64,000 bases of DNA from CAZART01 sp964487555. GTDB taxonomy: Bacteria > Bacteroidota > Rhodothermia > Rhodothermales > VXPQ01. Made by a program: the position numbers and the translations under genes. The DNA lies in assembly GCA_964487555.1 (NCBI GenBank), contig CAZART010000006.1, positions 31,212 to 95,211 of the forward strand, written 5' to 3'. The notes under the pieces are model-generated. The model ran no database searches and was not told where the DNA came from. It saw only the letters and a list, made by a program, of their open reading frames with translations. Below, one piece after another: positions 7,357 to 14,941 of this stretch (positions within the stretch are counted from its first letter, which is position 1; each line of letters begins with the position of its first letter).

Positions 7357-9837
7357 ATGAGCACGTCCCTGGCCACGTGGGCGGCCGACGGAGAGCCGAA
7401 TCAACATAGCTATATCCAAAAGCAGCGCTCGGAAGTGCTCTTTTGGAACAGCGAATTTGATTCGGCCCTGTTCCGCGCCATGGAAATCGTAACCCGCTAC
7501 ACAGACTTTGAACGGATACGCGTATATAGGCGGATTCCCGCCTCGGCCGTTGAGCGTTCTCGTCTCGTCGAGTGTTTCGATTCTAATCCCGACGCAGAAG
7601 ACCGTAAGAACTTGCGCACGACGAGCGCGAAACCATATGGCATCGCCGTCCATCGGTGGGAGGCCCTCCTAAGGCGAGGCGGGTTGGTCAGGGCTGACCT
7701 TGAGCAATTCCCCGAGCAAGAACGCATGCACTTTCGAGGGCTCGGACTGCGAGCGCTCGTCCTGTTGCCGGTAAAAGCGCTCGACGGATTCGCCGCCTTT
7801 GAATCACGGCGCTCCGTTCAGGTTACGCCTGAGGTCGAGATTATTCTTCGTCTGGTTCCGTCGGTGCTGAATGCGGTCGCGGTGTTGGGCCCAGGGGACG
7901 GTGGAGTTGCTCCCTCTCGTGGAGAAGACGCTACACGGCGAGGTCATGTGGCGGCGGCCGTCTCCGAAATCCTGAGTGAGACGATCGGCGACAGTCGCTC
8001 GGAATCTGGTCATGACCGGCGGAACCGGGAACACACGCTGGTTGCGGCATCACGCATGCTGGCAGATACGCCGCCGTTAGATTATCAGAGTGTGCTCAAA
8101 GTCGTCGGTTCGGCCGCTGAAGCCAGGCTGGCGTACATTGTAGCAACGACGGAGTCTTCGAAGCCGGACATCGTCTTCTGGACGTCGGATTCCAGCGTAA
8201 ACCATACGGGAGGGCGGGTTCATCGGCAAGTGTCGAGTGACACGGATGAGTTCCACTCTTTATCGAGTGAAGATCTTCGGGCGCCAAGTATAGCCTTGCC
8301 TCTGCTATCTTCGGACGGAGTCCTTCAGGGATTTATCGGGCTGGACTGCAAGGCGCAGCCCGCGGAGGAACTCGCGGATCGCGTAAGACTGCTCTCCGTT
8401 TTGGCGGAACTTTTTTCTGCGCATTTTGAGCGCGCGAGGACGAGACGAGCGCTTAGCGAGAGTGAGGAGCGGTGGAAGTCGCTGATAGAGTCGCATCCCG
8501 ATCCCCTCGTCATCACGCAAGACGACATGATCGTCTATACGAATATATCAGGACTCCGCGAGCTCGGAGCCGCGAAGACATCCGATATAATCGGACGGCC
8601 GTTTCACGATTTCCTTTCGGCCACCGATTTCGGCGTGTTTGAGGAGCGGCGTGTCCGGCTCGAACGTGGTACCGTCAGTGATCTTTGGGAGCATGAGATC
8701 ATTCGATTAGACGGAGAGCACAGGATCGTGGAGTCGTGCTGTGTGCCCGTGGTCCACAACGGCGCTGATGCGCTTCAGATCATCTTGCGCGACATTACGG
8801 ATGTCAGAACGGCTGAGGAAGGACACAAGAAGTTTTTTGAGACGGTCTCCGAAGGTATACTTCGCATAGACGTGCGGCAACCTCAGAGTGTGAGCACGCT
8901 CCCCGAATTGCATACTCAACATATCCTTGAGAGCGGGTACGTTTCTGAATGTAATGAAGCGATGGCCGAGATCTTCGGCGACGACATCGTCGGCCAGCGA
9001 CTTCTCGAGATTCGGAGCGGCTTTCTAGAGCTTGTCGTGAGAAAGTTTTTGACCAATTCATTTGAAATCAAAAACGAAGAGATCTTCTCTCCCGAGAACG
9101 AAGGTAGCAAGTACTACGTGGTCAATTCGGTCGGGCATATCATCCACGACCGGCTCAAGTCGATCTGGGTAAGCTGCGTGGATAGGACCACACGGGTGGA
9201 ACTCGAGAAAAACATGATTGCAGCGCTGGAGAACCAGCAGCAACAGATCGGTAGGGATTTGCACGACGGAGTGGGCCAGCTCCTTACGGGTGTGCGCATT
9301 CTAAGCCAGAATCTCGTAGAGCGTTATGAAGAAGCGGGCAGCCAGGACGTAGAGGTGGCCCGGAAGGTAGCACGGTTTGCTGATGAGGCCTCTGCGCATA
9401 TTCGAGAGATCTATCGAGGCCTCACGCCTTCCCGACTCTACTATCAGGAGTTACTGGAGAGTCTTCGCGATCTTGCCGCATCGGTCGACGCACTTCCGGG
9501 CGTACGATGTCGTTTCGTCGACGAAGGACGACTGGAGATTGATGACAACGAGGTTAAATTACACATCTACCGCATCGTCCAGGAGGCCGTCAACAATGCG
9601 CTAAAGCATTCCGGCGCGCGGCAGATAAGCATAATCGTGAAAGAAAGCGATGCGGACGTTGTCGTCCGCGTCACAGACGACGGGGAAGGCCTCGAAAAAG
9701 GCGGCAAAAGCGATACGCAGATCGGTTTCGGAAGCATGCAGTATCGCGCTCATGCTGTAGGCGCGAAGCTAACGATAGGGACCGCGAAGCCCCGAGGGAC
9801 CGTCGTCGAGTGTAAGCTGGACAAGAGCAGACGGTAG
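7357..9837 (+). CDS. large multi-PAS/GAF sensor histidine kinase, NarX/HisKA_3 type
   Basis: 826 residues from ATG 7357. The N-terminal half looks like two GAF-like sensor units (about 20-180 and 225-360). Two PAS domains follow: about 367-485, starting SEERWKSLIESHPDPLVIT and ending in ILRDITDVRTAEE, and about 487-613. The dimerisation/phosphoacceptor segment is QQIGRDLHDGVGQLLTGV (His near 636), typical of HisKA_3. The HATPase N box is IVQEAVNNALKHSGA, with a G box DDGEGLEKGG. There are no membrane helices, so the signal is probably cytosolic or membrane-permeant. NarL-family regulators directly downstream are its likely partners, and the polysaccharide cluster that follows is the likely target (inference). 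Confidence 0.9.
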   Translation: MSTSLATWAADGEPNQHSYIQKQRSEVLFWNSEFDSALFRAMEIVTRYTDFERIRVYRRIPASAVERSRLVECFDSNPDAEDRKNLRTTSAKPYGIAVHRWEALLRRGGLVRADLEQFPEQERMHFRGLGLRALVLLPVKALDGFAAFESRRSVQVTPEVEIILRLVPSVLNAVAVLGPGDGGVAPSRGEDATRRGHVAAAVSEILSETIGDSRSESGHDRRNREHTLVAASRMLADTPPLDYQSVLKVVGSAAEARLAYIVATTESSKPDIVFWTSDSSVNHTGGRVHRQVSSDTDEFHSLSSEDLRAPSIALPLLSSDGVLQGFIGLDCKAQPAEELADRVRLLSVLAELFSAHFERARTRRALSESEERWKSLIESHPDPLVITQDDMIVYTNISGLRELGAAKTSDIIGRPFHDFLSATDFGVFEERRVRLERGTVSDLWEHEIIRLDGEHRIVESCCVPVVHNGADALQIILRDITDVRTAEEGHKKFFETVSEGILRIDVRQPQSVSTLPELHTQHILESGYVSECNEAMAEIFGDDIVGQRLLEIRSGFLELVVRKFLTNSFEIKNEEIFSPENEGSKYYVVNSVGHIIHDRLKSIWVSCVDRTTRVELEKNMIAALENQQQQIGRDLHDGVGQLLTGVRILSQNLVERYEEAGSQDVEVARKVARFADEASAHIREIYRGLTPSRLYYQELLESLRDLAASVDALPGVRCRFVDEGRLEIDDNEVKLHIYRIVQEAVNNALKHSGARQISIIVKESDADVVVRVTDDGEGLEKGGKSDTQIGFGSMQYRAHAVGAKLTIGTAKPRGTVVECKLDKSRR

Positions 9838-9867
9838 TTCGAGAAACGACGTTTAAATCAAGTAGTA

Positions 9868-10587
9868 GTGACACTCATGATGCTCTTTGCGCAAGGTTCC
9901 GGCCAGACCGGGCAGTCAGGACGGTTGCGCGTCCTCATCGTTGACGATCACCCCGCCATACGCGATGCACTGGCGAATACGATCAATAGCAAGATGGGTA
10001 TGGAAGTCAGCGCAAGCGTCGAGTCCGCTGAAGAGGCCTTCCAACTTCTGAAGAAGACGAAGATTGACGTCGCTATCGTGGACGTATCCCTGAAGGATAG
10101 CCATGGTCTAGACGTCGTTCAGAATCTTCGGATACAGCATCCCGAGGTGCAGGTCATCGTATACTCGATGTATGACGAAGACGTATATGCCGAGCGGGCG
10201 ATCCGCGCGGGCGCTTCAAGCTACGTGATGAAAACGCAGCCCACGCAAGTCGTCATTGAGGCTATTCTTGCCGTCGTTCGGGGAGAAATCTATCTTAGCC
10301 GCAGACTGGCGTCACGCATTCTGAGCAAAGTAGCCGTCGGACGCTCCTCGGCTCCCGGCTTTCCGATCGACGAGCTAACCGATCGCGAGATGTCGGTATT
10401 CCAGATGTTAGGTCAGGGCTATTCCATTGAGGAAATTACGGAGCGGTTGAATCTGACCAGAAAAACCGTCGAAACATATCGCCGCCGGGCCAAGGAAAAA
10501 CTCGGATTCGACACGGTAGCCGAGTTGCTTCAGCATGCCGTGCAGTGGACGCATGCTCAAGGAGGTGCCTCGGGACAGGGCGAATAG
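9868..10587 (+). CDS. NarL/FixJ-family response regulator 1
   Basis: 239 residues from GTG 9868 (ATG 9877 or 9880 possible). Receiver domain: LRVLIVDDHPAIRDALA, phosphorylated Asp in AIVDVSLKDSHGLDVV, switch Thr replaced by Ser in VIVYSMYDE, and Lys in SYVMKTQP. LuxR/NarL helix-turn-helix: ELTDREMSVFQMLGQGYS ... LTRKTVETYRRRAKEKLG. It starts 30 bases after the kinase stop, so it is probably co-transcribed. It is a paralogue of the regulator at 11170, nearly identical in the recognition helix, so the two may compete for the same DNA sites. Confidence 0.93.
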   Translation: MTLMMLFAQGSGQTGQSGRLRVLIVDDHPAIRDALANTINSKMGMEVSASVESAEEAFQLLKKTKIDVAIVDVSLKDSHGLDVVQNLRIQHPEVQVIVYSMYDEDVYAERAIRAGASSYVMKTQPTQVVIEAILAVVRGEIYLSRRLASRILSKVAVGRSSAPGFPIDELTDREMSVFQMLGQGYSIEEITERLNLTRKTVETYRRRAKEKLGFDTVAELLQHAVQWTHAQGGASGQGE

Positions 10588-11169
10588 CCGGGTTTTCAGA
10601 TCGGTAGATTCCTTCAAAGCGCTCGAAAGGGTCTTCCCAAGCCATCGAAAGCCGGATGCAGGGACGCCCCCGCACCACGGTATTGCACATCCTCTGCGCT
10701 CTCTGGCTGATCGGAGTCCGCACAGCTCTGCCTGTCTTGCGCACCTGCCGACCCCATTCTGCCCCCGGGAGAGACTGCTCCGCACGCGCGTTCACTCAGA
10801 CCATACGCCCTTCCAAGTACTGAAGCGTTAGCAGCGCTCAGGTTCTCCATTCTTCGCGTAGCGATGCGCCAAAAGGTCAGTAGAGGCGCAATACATGCGC
10901 CAAATAACTATAGAACATCCCACCTAACGTGAATTCACTCCAAGACCGCGGCGTATAGCTTGGGGGTCGTCCGGCTAAGATGGCTCGTCGAACGGGTGTG
11001 CATTATTCGAGACCATGACGGTGTGCTACTGCGGCCGTATGAGGATGTGATGTGCGCGGCGAGTCGGCAGTCGGTGTAGTGCTCCGCAAGATTCTTGAGG
11101 CGGAATGCCTTCTTCTTGCCGGCAAGAGCAGTGAATGCATGACGTTCTCTAGGCTCCTGAAATAACTCA
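10588..11169. other. 582-base intergenic region between the twin regulators
   Basis: No convincing gene. It holds two direct copies of the word ATGCGCCAAA (10864 and 10895) and A+T-rich DNA near 10900-10960 that could include a promoter for the second regulator. The first 250 bases show nothing recognisable. Confidence 0.4.
10864..10904 (+). promoter_or_regulatory. two direct ATGCGCCAAA motifs, 31 bp apart
   Basis: ATGCGCCAAA occurs at 10864-10873 and 10895-10904, with a GGCGCA half-site at 10885-10890 between them. The 31-bp spacing is close to three DNA helical turns, so both sites would face the same side of the helix. They lie about 270-300 bases upstream of the second regulator gene. 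They are a candidate operator pair (inference). Confidence 0.5.
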
Positions 11170-11901
11170 ATGATGCAAATCTGGTTGATGACCGCGGAGT
11201 CGAATTCTTCATCGTCGGGCACGGGAAGCACGCCTCAGCCGCGCGAGAACGTTCGAGTCGTCGTGATCGACGATCACCCTGCTATCCGTGAAGCACTGGC
11301 GCACACGATTAACGGAAGGCGTGACCTGACCTTTGTGGGCGAGGCGGAGTCCACATCCGAAGCGGTCGAATTGATCGGGAGTGTGAATCCGGATGTTGCC
11401 GTCGTCGATATCTCTTTGAAGGAGGGTCACGGGCTCGACCTCGTCGAAGAGATCCGCTCCAAGTTCACGGACGTCCAGGTCATCGTCTTCTCCATGTATG
11501 ACGAAACGGCCTATGCGGAACGGGCCATTCGGGCGGGTGCCCTGGGCTACGTTATGAAGTCGGCACCCATTCAGGATGTTGTCGAGGCGATTAGGGAGGC
11601 GGCGGCGGGCCGCATTTATTTAAGCCGCAATATGGCGTCGCGGATGCTCACCAGGATGGTGAAAGGGAGGTTGCGTCCGGGGCTCAAGTTTGCCGTGGAC
11701 GAGCTAACGGATCGAGAGCTCGCCGTATTTCACATGTTGGGAGAGGGGCTTAGCGTCGACGAAATCGCCGACCGACTCGGCCTCTCCAGGAAGACGGTCG
11801 AAGCCTACCGTCGGCGCGCGAAGGAGAAGCTCGGACTCGACACTGTTTCCGAATTGCTTCAGCACGCCGTGCACTGGGCGTCGGGACGAAAGACAAATTA
11901 A
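11170..11901 (+). CDS. NarL/FixJ-family response regulator 2
   Basis: 243 residues from ATG 11170 (second ATG at 11173). Receiver: VRVVVIDDHPAIREALAHT, acceptor Asp in VAVVDISLKEGHGLDLV, switch Ser in VIVFSMYDE, Lys in GYVMKSAP. Output: LTDRELAVFHMLGEGLS ... LSRKTVEAYRRRAKEKLG, a NarL helix-turn-helix that matches regulator 1 almost residue for residue in the recognition helix. Its own long upstream region suggests independent expression. It is the last gene before the polysaccharide operon and the best candidate for its regulator (inference from position). A palindrome overlaps its stop codon. Confidence 0.93.
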   Translation: MMQIWLMTAESNSSSSGTGSTPQPRENVRVVVIDDHPAIREALAHTINGRRDLTFVGEAESTSEAVELIGSVNPDVAVVDISLKEGHGLDLVEEIRSKFTDVQVIVFSMYDETAYAERAIRAGALGYVMKSAPIQDVVEAIREAAAGRIYLSRNMASRMLTRMVKGRLRPGLKFAVDELTDRELAVFHMLGEGLSVDEIADRLGLSRKTVEAYRRRAKEKLGLDTVSELLQHAVHWASGRKTN

Positions 11902-11917
11902 TGCGTCTTTGGCGCAT
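11901..11917. promoter_or_regulatory. 7-3-7 palindrome ATGCGTC-TTT-GGCGCAT
   Basis: This 17-base element starts at the last base of the regulator 2 stop codon. Its exact reverse complement occurs at 43834-43850, before the O-acetylation operon. The minus strand contains ATGCGCCAAA. It has no U-tract, so it is not a standard terminator. It may be an operator for the polysaccharide operon, or an extragenic palindrome. Confidence 0.5.
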
Positions 11918-11932
11918 CGAGGTACGGAGATG

Positions 11933-11969
11933 CGGCTTTTCATCGACGTCAATCGTTCGCTAAAAGCCG
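11933..11969 (+). terminator. inverted repeat CGGCTTTT ... AAAAGCCG
   Basis: An 8-bp perfect inverted repeat (11933-11940 / 11962-11969) with a 21-base loop lies between regulator 2 and the first polysaccharide gene. The U-rich left arm and lack of a trailing U-run make it a weak terminator or a leader structure. Confidence 0.3.
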
Positions 11970-12122
11970 GCCTCCCGACATTCTTGAAGTGACCGTTTTG
12001 GAGAGCGAGACGTGGTCGATGCATGCGCTTAAGCTCATCCGCTTCGGCGGTGCTTTAGCAGTATCCTCCTCTTGACGTCGAAAGACCGACGTTTTTGTAT
12101 TTCCGAGGTCATCCAGGACGCG

Positions 12123-13406
12123 ATGCAGAAGTCACATTCCAAATATTTATCCGGCACGAACGGCACTTCGCCTTCGAACGGCAATTCGCCTTCGACCGGC
12201 AATTCGCCTTCGAACGGCAATTCGCCTTCGAACGGGCATGGGTCACCGACTCAGGTGTCGGCGGCCGTCGTTCATGATTGGTTACCCGTCTTTGCAGGGG
12301 CGGAGCGCGTGTTGGAGCAGATCCTCCAAGAGCTTCCGACGGCGGACGTATACACCCTCATCGAAACGTTACGCGATGAAGAAAAGGCCTTTCTTCGCGG
12401 ACGGAACGTGCGGACGTCCTTCATTCAGGCTATGCCTTTCGGGCGATCGAAATATCGCTACTACCTTCCGTTTGCACCACTGGCCGTCGAGCAGTTCGAC
12501 CTAACGGGTTACGACGTCGTCGTGTCTTCCAACTACGTGGTGGCGAAAGGTGTCTTGACGACGGCCGACCAGCTTCACGTATGCTACGTCCATAGTCCGA
12601 TTCGCTATGCGTGGGACCTTCACTTCCAATATCTAAGAGAATCGGGCATTGAGCGCGGAATTCGGAGTATTCTCGTGCGGTGCATTCTGCATTATATGCG
12701 GTTGTTCGATGTGTCCGCCGCAAACAGGGTGGACGTTTTCGTGGCCAATTCTGAGAACGTGGCGAAAAGAATCTGGAAGACGTATCGGCGACGCGCGGAG
12801 GTCATTTATCCGCCGGTCGACACGGATTTCTTTACGCCGTTCGTTGAGAAGGAAGACTACTACGTCACGCTTTCTCGCCTGGTGCCTTACAAGCGCGTCG
12901 ATCTGATCGTCGAGGCCTTTGCTGAAATGCCTGAAAAGGAACTGATCGTGATCGGCGAAGGGCCGGAGTACAATAAGATAAAGGCGAAGGCGACCTCAAA
13001 CGTGACGCTTTTGGGTTATCAGCCCGCCGACGCCGTGCGTTTCTACCTTCAGCGAGCACGTGCCTTCGTGTTCGCCGCTGAAGAGGATTTCGGCATCGTA
13101 CCGCTCGAGGCGCAAGCCTGCGGTACACCGGTGATCGCGTTTAACAGAGGCGGTGCATTGGAAACCGTATTGCCAGGAGAAACAGGTGTTTTCTTCGAAG
13201 AACAGACGGTCCGAAGCTTAAAGGAGGCGGTTCGGTACTTCGAGTTTGCGCGGATGGACATGGATCCGAATCGCATCCGGGCCTTCGCCGAAAAGTTTTC
13301 GTCGGACCGCTTTCGGCGTGAGTTCAGAGAGCTCGTTCGCCGTGAATATGAGAGCTTTGTGTCTCAAGAATCCTATAGTGTAGTGCGCAATGGATCTACT
13401 GGTTGA
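12123..13406 (+). CDS. GT4-family glycosyltransferase (WbaZ-like)
   Basis: 427 residues from ATG 12123, chosen for the AGGA at about 7 bases upstream; the frame is open from TTG 12072. After a low-complexity N-terminus comes a GT-B enzyme: AVVHDWLPVFAGAERVLEQI, then the acceptor-side CYVHSPIRYAWDLHF, the donor-domain IYPPVDTDFFTP and SRLVPYKRVDLIVEAF. The retaining E-x7-E motif is in EDFGIVPLEAQACGTP. Closest in style to the mannosyltransferases of O-antigen clusters (WbaZ). It is the first gene of the + strand polysaccharide cluster, and its end overlaps the priming transferase by 17 bases, so the two are translationally coupled. Confidence 0.9.
   Translation: MQKSHSKYLSGTNGTSPSNGNSPSTGNSPSNGNSPSNGHGSPTQVSAAVVHDWLPVFAGAERVLEQILQELPTADVYTLIETLRDEEKAFLRGRNVRTSFIQAMPFGRSKYRYYLPFAPLAVEQFDLTGYDVVVSSNYVVAKGVLTTADQLHVCYVHSPIRYAWDLHFQYLRESGIERGIRSILVRCILHYMRLFDVSAANRVDVFVANSENVAKRIWKTYRRRAEVIYPPVDTDFFTPFVEKEDYYVTLSRLVPYKRVDLIVEAFAEMPEKELIVIGEGPEYNKIKAKATSNVTLLGYQPADAVRFYLQRARAFVFAAEEDFGIVPLEAQACGTPVIAFNRGGALETVLPGETGVFFEEQTVRSLKEAVRYFEFARMDMDPNRIRAFAEKFSSDRFRREFRELVRREYESFVSQESYSVVRNGSTG
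12167..12238 (+). repeat. 18-bp coding minisatellite, four copies
   Basis: Four tandem 18-base units (12167, 12185, 12203, 12221) based on TTCGCCTTCGAACGGCAA encode SPSNGN/SPSTGN/SPSNGN/SPSNGH at the N-terminus of the glycosyltransferase. The unit length is a multiple of three, so copy-number change would alter the length of the tail without breaking the frame. Confidence 0.9.
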
Positions 13407-14880
13407 GCATCCATCGCCGGCTCAAGCTTCCTCTCAGTCCGAGACTCACGAGGTATCGGAGCTGACTTCGTACTTCGGCGCGCTCAAGGCTTCGCCAAAG
13501 CTCACGCGGTTGCTGTTCTTGGTCGTCGACGTATTTGGAGCCCTATGCGCCGGAAGTGTGGGTGTACTGATTGCGAGAATACTGGGCGCAGACGTTCATA
13601 TTGATCACGCCATCAAGGTACTTCCGTATTTCGGCGTGTTCATTCCGATCTTCCTTCTGTCGGGCCTGTATCGTGTAGCGCCTGCTCACCCGGCTGAAGA
13701 ATTGCGGCGCGGCACGATCGCAACCACGATGGTCGCGCTCTCCCTCGTCACGTTCTGGTGGCTGACCGGGGCCGTCACGCATGATACGGTCGTCGTTGCG
13801 CTCGGCGCCTTTCTGACCTTGCCCCTCATTCTTCCGGCATTCCGACTCGTCGCCCGGCTGACATTTTCCAGGGCCGACTGGTGGGGGGCACCCGTAGTCA
13901 TTCTCTCGTCGGGTTCAGGTGGTGATGAGACCCTTGACGCCATCCAGCGTTGGCCGGAGATGGGCTTAAGGCCGGTCACGGTCTTGCAGGTAAGAACTGA
14001 GTTCTCCGGCGATGGAGTGGGAAATCTGGATGATGAGGCGTGGATGGCTACCGTACTGGCCGAAGACTATGGAATTCCATACGCCGTCGTGGATACCGGC
14101 CCGGGACTCGATCATCAAGCTCTTGCTCGTCAGGTTCAGCGTTACAGTCGGCGCTTCAAGCGGGTGTTCGTTGTGCGCCACTTTGCCGGGGCTCCGGTCA
14201 TCTGGTCGTCTCAGGAATCGGTCGGCGGACTTCTCGGTTTCGGCATTCAGCACGCGGCGTGGCGGCGGGGCACGCGCTTCGCAAAAAAGATCTTCGACCT
14301 CGTTGGAGCTTCCTTCGCGCTGCTGATTACGAGTCCTGTCATCGCGATCACGGTGTTGCTCATCAGGCTGGATTCGAAAGGCGGGGCGTTTTTTCGACAG
14401 TCGCGACTGGGCGAGAATGGCCGAATTTTCGACGTCATCAAATTTCGCACGATGCACGTCGATGCTGATCGGCGCCTCGCCGAGATCCTCGACAATTCTC
14501 CGGAGGCAAAAGAAGAGTACTCAGTCTACCACAAATTGCGGAACGATCCTCGAGTGACGCGTGTGGGACGTTTCTTGCGGCGATTGAGTCTGGACGAGTT
14601 GCCGCAGTTGTGGAATGTTTTGAGGGGCGAGATGACGCTCGTAGGACCTCGAGCCTATCTTCCTCGAGAGCTGCCGTCCATGGAGGGCGTCGAACGGGTT
14701 ATTCTGCAGCACAGGCCGGGGCTTACCGGACTCTGGCAAGTATCAGGGCGAAATCAGCTCTGTTTCGGGAGTCGTATCAATATCGACGTCCATTACATTC
14801 ACAACTGGTCACCGTGGCTGGATCTATACATTCTCGCAAAGACATTTCCTGTAGTTGTTCGAGGCGAAGGCGCATGTTGA
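13390..14880 (+). CDS. polyprenyl-phosphate glycosylphosphotransferase (priming sugar transferase)
   Basis: 496 residues. N-terminal membrane helices (about residues 35-165) and a CoA-binding-like Rossmann region precede the bacterial sugar-transferase domain from about residue 295. That domain has KKIFDLVGASFALLITSPVI (re-entrant helix), FFRQSRLGENGRIFDVIKF, RTMHVDAD and RRLSLDELPQLWNVLRGE, followed by MTLVGPRAYLP and the terminal HRPGLTGLWQVSGRN. Known members (WbaP, WcaJ) move a sugar-1-phosphate from a UDP-sugar to undecaprenyl phosphate, the first committed step of polysaccharide repeat assembly at the inner membrane. Which sugar is used cannot be told from the sequence. Confidence 0.93.
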   Translation: MDLLVEHPSPAQASSQSETHEVSELTSYFGALKASPKLTRLLFLVVDVFGALCAGSVGVLIARILGADVHIDHAIKVLPYFGVFIPIFLLSGLYRVAPAHPAEELRRGTIATTMVALSLVTFWWLTGAVTHDTVVVALGAFLTLPLILPAFRLVARLTFSRADWWGAPVVILSSGSGGDETLDAIQRWPEMGLRPVTVLQVRTEFSGDGVGNLDDEAWMATVLAEDYGIPYAVVDTGPGLDHQALARQVQRYSRRFKRVFVVRHFAGAPVIWSSQESVGGLLGFGIQHAAWRRGTRFAKKIFDLVGASFALLITSPVIAITVLLIRLDSKGGAFFRQSRLGENGRIFDVIKFRTMHVDADRRLAEILDNSPEAKEEYSVYHKLRNDPRVTRVGRFLRRLSLDELPQLWNVLRGEMTLVGPRAYLPRELPSMEGVERVILQHRPGLTGLWQVSGRNQLCFGSRINIDVHYIHNWSPWLDLYILAKTFPVVVRGEGAC

Positions 14881-14941
14881 ACGGCTTTGCTGTCGATAGA
14901 AGGGCGGATGCATCAAAAGGGGTTGTCAGGAAAGAGGGGTT

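Noticed and set aside
10535..10831. 98-codon + strand frame after regulator 1
   Set aside because: Begins inside the regulator gene and reads Pro/His/Ser/Arg-rich text without a family match; probably non-coding.
11901..11917. Interpretation as an intrinsic terminator of regulator 2
   Set aside because: Stem of seven pairs without any U-tract, and the same sequence occurs in inverse orientation before another operon; a binding site or extragenic palindrome fits better.
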